Shown: in pieces, positions 8,159 through 14,631 of the stretch
Numbering within the stretch: the first letter of the stretch is position 1
Layout of the letters: the number at the start of each line of letters is the position of its first letter
From: a virus
Strand: one strand, 5' to 3'
IMG/VR virus record: IMGVR_UViG_3300037585_001658
Location: 1-20,183 of that record
DNA: 20,183 bases
Notes under the pieces: model-generated
What the model saw: the letters and a program-made list of their open reading frames with translations, nothing else
What the model was told of the DNA's origin: nothing
The model's database searches: none
Program-made: the position numbers and the translations under genes

Positions 8159-8173
8159 CTAAATAACACGTTT

Positions 8174-10297
8174 TTAAGATATAGGCTTATATCTCCTAAA
8201 AAACTTCTTTTCGGTAAAATCAGATTGCTTCTTTTTAAGCTTGGCTTTTTGGGCCGCCAATAAAGCAAGACCAGAGCTTATAGTAAGGTCAAATTTAGTT
8301 CTGTTGTTTATATTAAAACCAATCCAATCCTCTAAAGTATTGTTAAAATACATTGTGCCAACTTCTCCAGACTCTCTGTGCACGCCAACATGGTTATGAA
8401 TATACGCTTCAATAGCATGTGCGTGAGCTTGAATAACGTCTTGTGAGTTTGAAGGTATACCTTTAGTCTTAACATTAACCTTAGAGCTAGAAGAATTTAG
8501 GTGAGCTGGCCTACTCATTAAGTATCCATCATAACCTCTTGATTCAAAGTGCCTTGCAATACCGTACTTATTGTTTTCAATTAATATAGAGTAGCCGTAA
8601 AACACAGCCGCCATAAGAACGTCTTCATAAAAGATTTTAGCTAAAGGTGGGCGTGACGCATATTCTAACACAAACATGTTAGATGGGTGCTCCATGTGAA
8701 ACTTATTATAAAGATGCAAAGCCCCTTTAGATCCTCGACCATCTACAGTAGCGTCAAGATCATAAGAGTCGACTCCACCAACACCTAGCTCTGCATTGGC
8801 TGGTAAAAGCTTTCCCCTTTCAGTTATTTTTTTATTTCTTAATTCTGGTGGGGGCATCCAAGCTACATTAAACCTCCCTTGAGGGTCTGGCTTAAACACA
8901 ACCTCAGTATCTTTTTGACCATTCTTCCATACGAAATTCCCAACAACTATAGGATTTGGGAAAAGCTCATCATTGTGGTGGATTTGCTCATATATCCTTC
9001 CTATATTAAACAGACTACCATCTATGCTGTCTCTAAAAGCTTCGTCCGTAGTAAAAGGGAACTGTCTTGTCACCTCGTTTAATTCAGAAGGATCGTCCTT
9101 TAAGCTTTCCCTTTCGTTTCTTAAATACGATTTTGCACCAAAAATTACATCTTCTCCATCTAAGCCGTCTACGACTTTCAAGGGGTCCTCTATAACTGGA
9201 TTGCCATATTTGTCAAAAAACCCTTCTAAGGATTCATATGCAGGAATAAACAATCTATACAATCCCGTTCTAGTTCTACCATTCGCATTCCTCTCTGTCG
9301 GATCCGAATCCTTCCAAAGCTCCTTGTACTGTTTTCCACCTTTGTCCATTGGATTTACCGTGCTTCCCACCAGAGCTTTTCCTACGATTCTTCTTCCCAC
9401 TATTAGGCATGTTCTCTGAATCCTCCATGCGTCTCTTATGTCTGTAGGTCTTTCCCATTTTCCTGCTTCGTCTAAATACAACAAGTGTAGTTTCTCACCG
9501 TCATATGCGTTGTTAGTTGTGTTTTTCCAATTAATAACCGTATTAAGAGCTTCACCTGTTTGAGATGTTTTATTGTTTTTAGTGATCCTCTTTGAAGGTT
9601 CTCTAAAAGCTAGCTCCATACGTGGATTGGTTGTACCGTCTTGTATAGGTTTAAAGAAGAATGGGTAGTTTCTAAACATATACACCACCTTCTTCATAAA
9701 TATGTTTTCTTGAGCGTCTTTACCTGTCTTGGACTGTATCCCCATAAGCTTATCCTTAACCTGTGTAGCTTCATCAACAAGTACAGCAGAACAAATATTG
9801 GTGTACCCAGAACGACGGCACTTAGTATAAAGCTGACCAATACAACGAGGGTCAGCCTCGCAAGCAGCCATATGTAAAAATATTTCACGCTGAAAGTTAA
9901 GAAAATATGGGTAGCCAATATCCAGTTTGGTCCACTGTAGCATCATATAATGCCGCCCCGTAATATATGTAGGTGTACCGTTGTTATAAAACCAAAAGCC
10001 CTCACGCCTACGCCGAAACTCCTCTTCGACATATGGACGAAACTTTTCTCTAAACTGCCTTGGCATTTCTGCCCACTCATCCATAGATTTAATACGAGAC
10101 AATTCCTTGGGCATAGGTGATCTTTCCCACATCTGCAAAGAGTCTGTCTTCTTATATCCGACAATGTTTTTCTTCGGCGGCCTTTTAGGAAGGCAAATGA
10201 GTAACCCACCGAGTTCGGTAATTTCACCCTCCGTACCGTTGGGGCAAATCTTAATAACAGGTTCATTATACTCCTCTAAATTTAATAATACAGACAT
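8174..10297 (-). CDS. terL: Terminase large subunit (packaging ATPase/nuclease)
   Basis: A 707-residue protein that packages DNA into the procapsid. The ATPase half shows an adenine-site-like FYNNGTPTYITGRHY...PYFLNFQRE (about 103-138), a Walker A region reduced to LYTKCRRSGYTN (157-167) without the classical GKS/T, a clear Walker B LHLLYLDEAGKWE (270-282) and a coupling motif GSTVNP (311-316). The nuclease half shows the RNase H-like acidic residues in GGVDSYD (D510), ILIENNKYG (E575) and NRTKFD (D670). The C-terminus is basic. The ATG overlaps the stop of the zinc-ribbon gene upstream (TAATG) and the portal follows after 42 bp. The overall shape resembles terminases of Bacteroidota crAss-like podophages. 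No small terminase subunit is recognised with certainty. Confidence 0.93.
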   Translation of the reverse strand: MSVLLNLEEYNEPVIKICPNGTEGEITELGGLLICLPKRPPKKNIVGYKKTDSLQMWERSPMPKELSRIKSMDEWAEMPRQFREKFRPYVEEEFRRRREGFWFYNNGTPTYITGRHYMMLQWTKLDIGYPYFLNFQREIFLHMAACEADPRCIGQLYTKCRRSGYTNICSAVLVDEATQVKDKLMGIQSKTGKDAQENIFMKKVVYMFRNYPFFFKPIQDGTTNPRMELAFREPSKRITKNNKTSQTGEALNTVINWKNTTNNAYDGEKLHLLYLDEAGKWERPTDIRDAWRIQRTCLIVGRRIVGKALVGSTVNPMDKGGKQYKELWKDSDPTERNANGRTRTGLYRLFIPAYESLEGFFDKYGNPVIEDPLKVVDGLDGEDVIFGAKSYLRNERESLKDDPSELNEVTRQFPFTTDEAFRDSIDGSLFNIGRIYEQIHHNDELFPNPIVVGNFVWKNGQKDTEVVFKPDPQGRFNVAWMPPPELRNKKITERGKLLPANAELGVGGVDSYDLDATVDGRGSKGALHLYNKFHMEHPSNMFVLEYASRPPLAKIFYEDVLMAAVFYGYSILIENNKYGIARHFESRGYDGYLMSRPAHLNSSSSKVNVKTKGIPSNSQDVIQAHAHAIEAYIHNHVGVHRESGEVGTMYFNNTLEDWIGFNINNRTKFDLTISSGLALLAAQKAKLKKKQSDFTEKKFFRRYKPIS

Positions 10298-10497
10298 TAG
10301 TAACTACTACCACTCTTATTCATCCTCCCAAGAGAAGCAACCCCATCTTTTGTGTAATTTCTTTTCTTTTTAGGGGTTGTCATGTATTTACCGCACGGAC
10401 ACTTAACATCATGTATAGCTTTACCGTCAATTACTCTAATAACTACGTTAGAACACTCTATTTCGTGATCATTGCATTCGCATTTATACTTAGCCAT
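10297..10497 (-). CDS. Small zinc-ribbon-like protein (66 aa)
   Basis: The chosen start is the ATG at 10497 (MAKYKCECNDHEIEC); a TTG three codons earlier is less likely. The protein has C6, C8, H11, C15 and a later CPCG knuckle at 33-36, enough ligands for one zinc-binding site, followed by a basic tail (TPKKKRNYTK). It is TAATG-coupled to terL. Small zinc proteins next to terminase genes are common in phages and may assist DNA handling during packaging, but no direct function can be read from this sequence. Confidence 0.7.
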   Translation of the reverse strand: MAKYKCECNDHEIECSNVVIRVIDGKAIHDVKCPCGKYMTTPKKKRNYTKDGVASLGRMNKSGSSY

Positions 10498-10507
10498 TTC
10501 ATTCAAT

Positions 10508-10747
10508 TTATTTTCTTTTAGATCCTTTTAGTCTAGATTTTTCAGACATACCTCTATTTTCAGAAGCCTTCATTACTTTTATTTTACCTCCCTTATGGTG
10601 TATGTCTTTCCCGTCTCCTTTTTTTACCACACCCATTTTAAGAAGCTTTCTTCTACGTTTATTTCTAGCAGCTCTGTTTCTTTTCTGCTTTTTAGAAGAT
10701 TGGAATTTTTTATATTCCTTTTTATAGTTTCTTTTTTTTACCCTCAT
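10508..10747 (-). CDS. Small basic HNH-like protein (79 aa)
   Basis: This extremely Lys/Arg-rich protein starts with ATG at 10747. After a basic helix (YKKEYKKFQSSKKQKRNRAARNKRRRKLLKMG) it has GDGKDIHHKGGKIKVMKASENRGMSEKSRLKG, which matches the core of the short phage HNH-like proteins (usually DxDHxxGNPxNNxxxNLRVxxxxxNR). Here the loop is shortened and the first His/Asp pair reads IHH, so nuclease activity is uncertain. It sits between a full HNH nuclease and the zinc-ribbon/terminase genes, suggesting a role in DNA processing for packaging. Confidence 0.7.
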   Translation of the reverse strand: MRVKKRNYKKEYKKFQSSKKQKRNRAARNKRRRKLLKMGVVKKGDGKDIHHKGGKIKVMKASENRGMSEKSRLKGSKRK

Positions 10748-10759
10748 GACTACCGCAAG

Positions 10760-11107
10760 TTACAACTTAATTCTTCTTTTGTATGTTACGGATCTATGAC
10801 AATTGGCGCACCTAACTTCGCACTTATCTATTTCTTTCTGTATAGTTTGTATAGAGTAGGATTGATTACTCATATCTGATATGTTAGATTTTTTTTTACC
10901 TCTAATATGATCGAACTCTAAAAGAACAGGATTGCTTTCTCCGCAATCTATGCAGCTGTTAAGACTTTTTACAAACTGAACATACGCTTTGTTTCTTTTT
11001 CTCTGCTCTCTATTTCTTTTTTTACTACGATCTTTTATTTTTTGTTTGTTAGCCTCGTAGTGACGCTTTGCTGCAGCTGCCTGATCTTTAGCGTCTTTGT
11101 AAGCCAT
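10760..11107 (-). CDS. HNH endonuclease (CxxC/DH/CxxCH type)
   Basis: A 115-residue protein: a basic N-terminal helix (residues 10-45), then CIDC (C52, C55), LEFDHIRGKK (D66, H67), a middle segment and CEVRCANCHRSVTYKRR (C100, C103, H104). This is the zinc-stapled beta-beta-alpha-metal HNH fold, with H67 the likely general base and H104 a metal ligand. The start overlaps the upstream stop (TAATG). HNH nucleases encoded beside terminase genes act with the terminase in DNA cleavage during packaging in several phages. A free-standing homing endonuclease is the alternative; the tight coupling argues for an integrated phage role. Confidence 0.85.
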   Translation of the reverse strand: MAYKDAKDQAAAAKRHYEANKQKIKDRSKKRNREQRKRNKAYVQFVKSLNSCIDCGESNPVLLEFDHIRGKKKSNISDMSNQSYSIQTIQKEIDKCEVRCANCHRSVTYKRRIKL

Positions 11108-11391
11108 TACTTTGAAAATCTTTCAGCAAACCCTCCAGTATAATCTTTAATTTCGTTTATTTCTCCACTAGATTTTAAGTCTTTTACCATCTGCTCTAAA
11201 CGCTGCCTTTCTATAATTAACTCTTTACAGTCAGTGGCTGTTTGTTTAATAGATTGAAGTTCAGCTTTTCTAGCGCTACCGTTAATGTCTGGATCAACGG
11301 GCTTCTTTATCTCTTCTATCATGTTATCTATAGCGTCCTCCATACTTTTCATAAGTCTCTGAGAAGCAGATATGGTAGTGAACTTACTCAC
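11107..11391 (-). CDS. Helical hypothetical protein, possible small terminase subunit (94 aa)
   Basis: The frame begins with GTG at 11391 and overlaps the upstream gene by eight bases; an internal ATG (MKSMEDA, at 11352) is an alternative start. The protein is almost entirely helical and charged: MEDAIDNMIEEIKKPVD, SARKAELQSIKQTATDCKELIIERQRLEQMVKDLKSSG. The helical hairpin, size and position just upstream of HNH/terL would fit a small terminase subunit oligomerisation core, but no helix-turn-helix DNA-binding domain is evident, so this assignment is tentative. Confidence 0.65.
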   Translation of the reverse strand: MSKFTTISASQRLMKSMEDAIDNMIEEIKKPVDPDINGSARKAELQSIKQTATDCKELIIERQRLEQMVKDLKSSGEINEIKDYTGGFAERFSK

Positions 11392-11644
11392 TTATATCAA
11401 AGTCGTACACCCATATAGGTGTTTTTTCCCCTACATATCCCCCAGCCACATTGTACTCAAAGTGCTCTACAGCATCGTCCATTTCCATGCCTTCTTCTAC
11501 AAGGATTCTATAGCATTCATTCACACTATATACAGCTTTGGCTTGTACACCAAACGTAATACCTATAACAGCATCATCAAATCCATCGGCCAATAAGCAT
11601 TCATGATCTTCTAGCTGCACCCATAATTCTGATTTATCAATCAT
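11384..11644 (-). CDS. Conserved acidic phage protein of unknown function (86 aa)
   Basis: An acidic protein, MIDKSELWVQLEDHECLLADGFDDAVIGITFG, with the segments CYRILVEEGMEMDDAVEHFEYNVAGGYVGEKTPIWVYD. I recognise the type (EDHECLLADGFDDAVIGI with a later AVEHFEYNVxGxYVGExTP) as a small protein recurrent in phage genomes, without a known function. The ATG is at 11644, three bases after the GroES-like gene stop. Nothing suggests export or DNA binding. Confidence 0.75.
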   Translation of the reverse strand: MIDKSELWVQLEDHECLLADGFDDAVIGITFGVQAKAVYSVNECYRILVEEGMEMDDAVEHFEYNVAGGYVGEKTPIWVYDFDISE

Positions 11645-11647
11645 ATT

Positions 11648-12235
11648 TTATTCAATTACATACATTAAATCTTCTGCACGAGTACGGTAGTACTCATTCC
11701 CGTCTATTTTAATACGGTAGTCTCTATTTTTTTTAAACCCTACGATATCACCCTTTTTAACACCCAGATCTTCTAGCCAAGGTGCATCAAAAGCAACTTC
11801 TGCTCTAGTTGGTAGTTTTTGATCATCCGTACTAACAACTTCAATAATTTCAGAAACAACTTCTGCCTTTTGATCTACTGGCTTCAAAAGAGACCATCCC
11901 GCCAAAGGTCTAATCTCTCCCGTGTCTTTGCATTTGTATCCAATCGCCTGATTGTTTATTGTATTCTTGTTATTGTATTTAATCAGATAATGATTGTCAC
12001 AACCAGTTAAAGCCTGACCTTCATTAACTACGACTAAATGATGAAAGTAAAGAGTATCTCCCTTTTTAACCCCTGTGTTATATTTAGAAGGGGCGCACAC
12101 TACTGGGCCTTCTGTTACCCTATGCTCAAATTCATTGAATCTGTTATCTACATAAAGTTCTAAACCACTGCTGGTTTTAATAGTGTCATTAATAGTGTTT
12201 TCTAGCTCGACAACGAACAAGTCTAAAGTTTTCAT
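11648..12235 (-). CDS. Phage GroES-like co-chaperonin (195 aa, enlarged)
   Basis: The N-terminal part (LFVVELENTINDTIKTSSGLELYVDN, 6-31; then GPVVCAPSKYNTGVKKGDTLYFHHLVVV, 43-70) matches the first strands and mobile loop of GroES (the loop normally reads TSGGIVL), followed by the KxGDxVxF strand. The C-terminal part (LEDLGVKKGDIVGFKKNRDYRIKIDGNEYYRTRAEDLMYVIE, 154-195) matches the end of GroES, including IDGxEYxxxxxxDLxxVIE. At 195 residues it is twice the usual 97, apparently from a long insert or a second incomplete GroES-like half. Phage co-chaperonins such as T4 Gp31 cap the host GroEL during folding of the major capsid protein. The position among head/packaging genes fits that role. Confidence 0.8.
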   Translation of the reverse strand: MKTLDLFVVELENTINDTIKTSSGLELYVDNRFNEFEHRVTEGPVVCAPSKYNTGVKKGDTLYFHHLVVVNEGQALTGCDNHYLIKYNNKNTINNQAIGYKCKDTGEIRPLAGWSLLKPVDQKAEVVSEIIEVVSTDDQKLPTRAEVAFDAPWLEDLGVKKGDIVGFKKNRDYRIKIDGNEYYRTRAEDLMYVIE

Positions 12236-12249
12236 TTATTTTAATTAAT

Positions 12250-12546
12250 TTAATATCCAGACGATCCAGAAGATCCAGAGGACCCAGAGGAAGCAGAAGT
12301 AGTCGCTCTTGGCCTACGAGAACTCCTGTTTCTTGCTGCAGCTTCATTAGAAAGCTGCTGTTGTATTGTTCTTATTTTTGATATAGCTGCAGAATTAGCT
12401 GGCGTTAAACGGTCATGAGCTTGTGTTTTGTGAAACCCGCCCACCATAGCGCCTTTATCTATATGTACATGATACGCTCCAACATAATTTGTACCATCTG
12501 GTAAATTAAGCTCTCCTCCTGATGTATATAATTCTGTTCTTACCAT
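12250..12546 (-). CDS. Conserved phage virion-type protein with Ser/Gly tail (98 aa)
   Basis: The first 50 residues, LYTSGGELNLPDGTNYVGAYHVHIDKGAMVGGFHKTQAHDRLTP, follow a motif I recognise from many environmental phages (GGEFxLxDGxxYVGxYHxHxxKGxMVGxxHxxxxHDxLTP), usually among structural genes. The three His-containing segments could form a small beta structure or metal site. The C-terminus is a Ser/Arg-rich stretch ending in a repeated SSGSSGSSGSSGY low-complexity tail. Function unknown; a virion role is inferred from context. Confidence 0.75.
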   Translation of the reverse strand: MVRTELYTSGGELNLPDGTNYVGAYHVHIDKGAMVGGFHKTQAHDRLTPANSAAISKIRTIQQQLSNEAAARNRSSRRPRATTSASSGSSGSSGSSGY

Positions 12547-12547
12547 T

Positions 12548-12787
12548 TTAAAAGTTACAGTCGTATTCTACAATACAAGGCATGTTTTCTACAGCCTTCC
12601 ATAGAACTTGAGATTCATCTTCAGTCCTTAAATATACTAAAAATCTTTGCTTATTGTACTTAAATAAATGTTTTTCATCTAAAACTATAGTTGAAACTTT
12701 ATTTTCTCCTGCCCTCATGCCTATATAATAAGCCATGGCATCCTTCGGGTCTTGCCCGATAATAATTTTTCTAATAATACCTTCCAT
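12548..12787 (-). CDS. Conserved small phage protein of unknown function (79 aa)
   Basis: MEGIIRKIIIGQDPKDAMAYYIGMRAG...STIVLDEKHLFKYNKQRFLVYLRTEDESQVLWKAVENMPCIVEYDCNF. The pattern (IRKIIIGxDxKxAMxYxVG near the start, a central I(V/Y)xD strand and VLWKxxxxMPxxVEYD at the end) is recurrent in phages but has no assigned role that I know. It looks like a compact alpha/beta fold. The ATG is one base after the upstream stop and the next gene follows directly. Confidence 0.75.
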   Translation of the reverse strand: MEGIIRKIIIGQDPKDAMAYYIGMRAGENKVSTIVLDEKHLFKYNKQRFLVYLRTEDESQVLWKAVENMPCIVEYDCNF

Positions 12788-12788
12788 T

Positions 12789-13121
12789 TTATTCTAATTC
12801 TATACCAGTGCCGTTCAGCAGGTCATCTATATCTTTATAATATCTACCTTCTGTAAATCCATCTTCATACGGATCGTACCAAGTATTATCTACAAAAGAA
12901 ACCACACTATCTAATTCTTCTTTTGAGTCTAATGAATAACTATATATAGCCTTGAGCCTTATGTTACCAATTATATCTTCATCTATTAATCCACAAACAA
13001 ATACAGATAAAGCCCTTTCTCTCATATTATACTTATCAATAATAGCATCCATCTCCATAGATAGACGTTGAATTTCTAAGAAAAAAGACTGTTCCTCCAT
13101 ATCTTTACGTAATAATCTCAT
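12789..13121 (-). CDS. Hypothetical acidic protein (110 aa)
   Basis: An acidic, mostly helical protein (MRLLRKDMEEQSFFLEIQRLSMEMDAIIDKYNMRERALSVFVCGLIDED) ending in a DDLLNGTGIELE tail. No domain is recognised. It is the first minus-strand gene of this cluster after the plus-strand winged-helix gene; the two start codons lie only four bases apart and point away from each other, so its promoter must lie inside the other gene, or transcription reads through from the SNase gene. Confidence 0.7.
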   Translation of the reverse strand: MRLLRKDMEEQSFFLEIQRLSMEMDAIIDKYNMRERALSVFVCGLIDEDIIGNIRLKAIYSYSLDSKEELDSVVSFVDNTWYDPYEDGFTEGRYYKDIDDLLNGTGIELE

Positions 13122-13125
13122 TTTA

Positions 13126-13545
13126 ATGCCTAGAAGTAAAGTATCAAAAAAGAAACTATTTAGAGACTTTTCTAAACTTAATCAAAGATACATAAAAAGA
13201 AACTTTCTTAAGAACTTAAGAGTTAAGCTTTTAAATTTCTGTAAGAAACACGACTTATTTGAAAAAGAAATGATGTTTATGCTTTGGGCTTATGACTTAG
13301 AGTTTTGGACACTTAAGTACGCTTCAGAAGAATATCAATACTCTAAAAAAAAATTATCTGAAAGAATAGTATACCCTCTTGCTAATGAAGGTTATATATA
13401 CAAGCACTTTGATAAACTGACACCATCTCAAACTTTAGAAGATCATATATTCAGAGACGAGACAAAAACTAATTACAGAGTAAGGTACGCTTTATCACAA
13501 AAGGGAAGACTGCTAGTACAATCTTTTTATAGGGAGTTAGAATAA
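13126..13545 (+). CDS. MarR-like winged-helix DNA-binding protein
   Basis: A 139-residue basic protein (MPRSKVSKKKLFRDFSKLNQRYIKRNF). The region from about 45 to 137 reads as a winged helix: a helix EKEMMFMLWAYDLEFW, the helix-turn-helix YASEEYQYSKKKLSERIVYPLANEGYIYKHF, a beta wing (about 92-123, ending NYRVRYALS) and a final helix QKGRLLVQSFYREL. This matches the MarR-like proteins found among virion genes of marine phages. It is oriented against all neighbours: four bases separate its ATG from that of the gene at 13121, and its TAA abuts the TAG of the SNase gene. It may control late genes or be a virion DNA-binding protein; its target is not known. Confidence 0.8.
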   Translation: MPRSKVSKKKLFRDFSKLNQRYIKRNFLKNLRVKLLNFCKKHDLFEKEMMFMLWAYDLEFWTLKYASEEYQYSKKKLSERIVYPLANEGYIYKHFDKLTPSQTLEDHIFRDETKTNYRVRYALSQKGRLLVQSFYRELE

Positions 13546-13905
13546 CTATCTTTTACCGCCAAAATACTCTACGGCGTGACCCTCCTCTATAAGTTGTTTA
13601 TTTAGATTCTTCATCGTAAATGAATCTGGACAAGTAAAATCTATTTCTCCTAAACACCTACCAAATTTCCCTACCCCATGAGATATAAGCTGTACTTCTT
13701 CCGCTGTATCAAGTAACTCTGCTACCCTAGCTTTTGCTGCCAAACCTCTTTTCTTTTCTTCAAGATCACGAGTTCTAGATTCTGGAGTATTAATACCCAT
13801 AAAACGAATACGTTTCTTTACAGATACATCAAACCCTAAGTCTATATTAGCGTCGATGGTATCTCCGTCTATAACTCTAAGTACATCTATTTTATATGTA
13901 TACAT
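13546..13905 (-). CDS. Staphylococcal nuclease (SNase/thermonuclease) homologue
   Basis: The start is the ATG at 13905 (MYTYKIDVLRVIDGDT), two bases after the DUF5675-like gene; the longer frame reading into that gene is not supported. The 119-residue protein keeps the SNase OB-fold motifs: VIDGDTID (D15), KRIRFMGINTPES (R34, T40, E42, matching R35, T41 and E43 of the S. aureus enzyme, with Asn39 in the place of D40), GLAAKAR and GKFGRCLGEI (R83, matching R87). The catalytic Arg-Glu-Arg set is present, so it should be a Ca2+-dependent nuclease. There is no signal peptide, so it acts inside the cell or in the virion, perhaps degrading host DNA or entering with phage DNA. Confidence 0.87.
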   Translation of the reverse strand: MYTYKIDVLRVIDGDTIDANIDLGFDVSVKKRIRFMGINTPESRTRDLEEKKRGLAAKARVAELLDTAEEVQLISHGVGKFGRCLGEIDFTCPDSFTMKNLNKQLIEEGHAVEYFGGKR

Positions 13906-13907
13906 AA

Positions 13908-14435
13908 TTAATGTGGTTGTGAGGCTCCTACAAACGAAGCTACATCTAGAGGAGTTAATAGCAAGCACTCAGCAAAGTCCCTATAAACAATAGTTACCTC
14001 CTCCTCAGCTTCTAAAGCCTTTGCTATAGGTGGGTATACACGCATATACGCTGTAGTGCTCCTACCTATAAAGCCGTTTTTCTTTATGTTGTTGTTTTCT
14101 TGCGTGTCACCCAGTAGTAAACATCCCGCAGTGTCCTCATCAGTATTACCACAATGAAGAAGGATATATTTAAAATTAGGGACATCACACACCTCAAGCA
14201 TTCCCATATGTATATCAGAAAATCTTTTGTTGTACTTGGAGTGGTATCCACCTTCTCTTCTAAAGTTGATTTGATACTCTCCTTCAGGTATACAAGTTTC
14301 TCCGTAAACCTTTTCTTCACGGCTCTCATCTTCGAGAGTATAGCATAAAAATTTTCTTTCATCGTTAGTTATGTCGAATAATATACCATTAGTTGAATCC
14401 ACCCCTTTGTTGAATCTTATTACTTCTAGTTTCAT
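13908..14435 (-). CDS. DUF5675-like protein, possible cell-wall/lysis enzyme
   Basis: A 175-residue protein with FLCYTLEDESREEKVYGETCIPEGEYQI (29-56), MLEVCDVPNFKYILLHCGNTDEDTAGCLLLGD (79-110) and RVYPPIAKAL. The order TLED...KV.G.T.IP.G.Y.I...V..F..ILLH.GN...DT.GCLL.G is that of DUF5675, found in phages and prophages. The H94-x-GN-xx-D...GC105 spacing recalls the HG...SxGC active site of L,D-transpeptidases, so a peptidoglycan role is plausible but unproven. The residues after 153 (YRDFAECLLLTPLDVASFVGASQPH) appear to be an extension. It is coupled to the SNase gene downstream and has a 150-bp intergenic region upstream. Confidence 0.75.
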   Translation of the reverse strand: MKLEVIRFNKGVDSTNGILFDITNDERKFLCYTLEDESREEKVYGETCIPEGEYQINFRREGGYHSKYNKRFSDIHMGMLEVCDVPNFKYILLHCGNTDEDTAGCLLLGDTQENNNIKKNGFIGRSTTAYMRVYPPIAKALEAEEEVTIVYRDFAECLLLTPLDVASFVGASQPH

Positions 14436-14520
14436 TTTTGATTTTATTGAGCCTAATTAATTCCGCTTGTTTGGCGTGATCCCTGCGTTTTTTCTTCGTG
14501 TTAAAATAAAACCTCTTCAA

Positions 14521-14580
14521 GTTTTTAACATTTTTTTAACATTTTATTTGGAATTGTCAATTTATTTATTTTACCTTGAG
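14521..14580 (+). promoter_or_regulatory. Bipartite promoter/operator element, copy 1
   Basis: TTAACA (14525-14530), TTAACA (14536-14541), then TTTATTTGG (14543-14551) followed by AATTGTC and, 20 or so bases on, TACCTTGAG. The same order occurs at 18825-18893, upstream of the early operon. TTTG plus about 20 bases plus TANNTTNG resembles the Bacteroidota -33/-7 arrangement, and the paired TTAACA motifs look like a regulator site or upstream element. Confidence 0.5.
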
Positions 14581-14590
14581 ATCAGTAATT

Positions 14591-14598
14591 CAAATATA
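14591..14598 (-). promoter_or_regulatory. TATATTTG -7 box, leftward
   Basis: TATATTTG on the minus strand with a TTG 16 bases upstream. It would drive the DUF5675-like/SNase pair from a leader of about 150 bases. This is the weakest of the four TATATTTG sites because of that distance. Confidence 0.35.
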
Positions 14599-14631
14599 CG
14601 AATTGAATTTTAAACAATTAATTTATACACT

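Larger units (their letters stand above)
14436..14631. promoter_or_regulatory. Divergent intergenic control region between DUF5675-like and exported-protein genes
   Basis: A 196-bp AT-rich region between divergent genes. The plus strand has two TTTTTAACAT copies (14522-14531, 14533-14542), a -33-like TTTATTTGGAATTGTC (14543-14558) and a TACCTTGAG candidate -7 (14572-14580), about 50 bases before the ATG at 14632. The minus strand has TATATTTG at 14591-14598, about 155 bases before the ATG at 14435. The two promoters would overlap face to face. Confidence 0.5.

Noticed and set aside
13906-13968. A longer start for the SNase homologue reading back into the DUF5675-like gene.
   Set aside because: The extra 21 residues have no SNase similarity and the ATG at 13905 lies two bases after the upstream stop, as is usual here.
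14084-14362. A 92-residue minus-strand frame inside the DUF5675-like gene with a hydrophobic stretch (FLIYIWECLRCVMSLILNISFFIVVILM), which looks like a holin or nested spanin.
   Set aside because: It lies wholly within a well-supported gene in another frame and has no start signal. AT-rich antiphase reading often produces such hydrophobic runs. It would need conservation of the frame in relatives.
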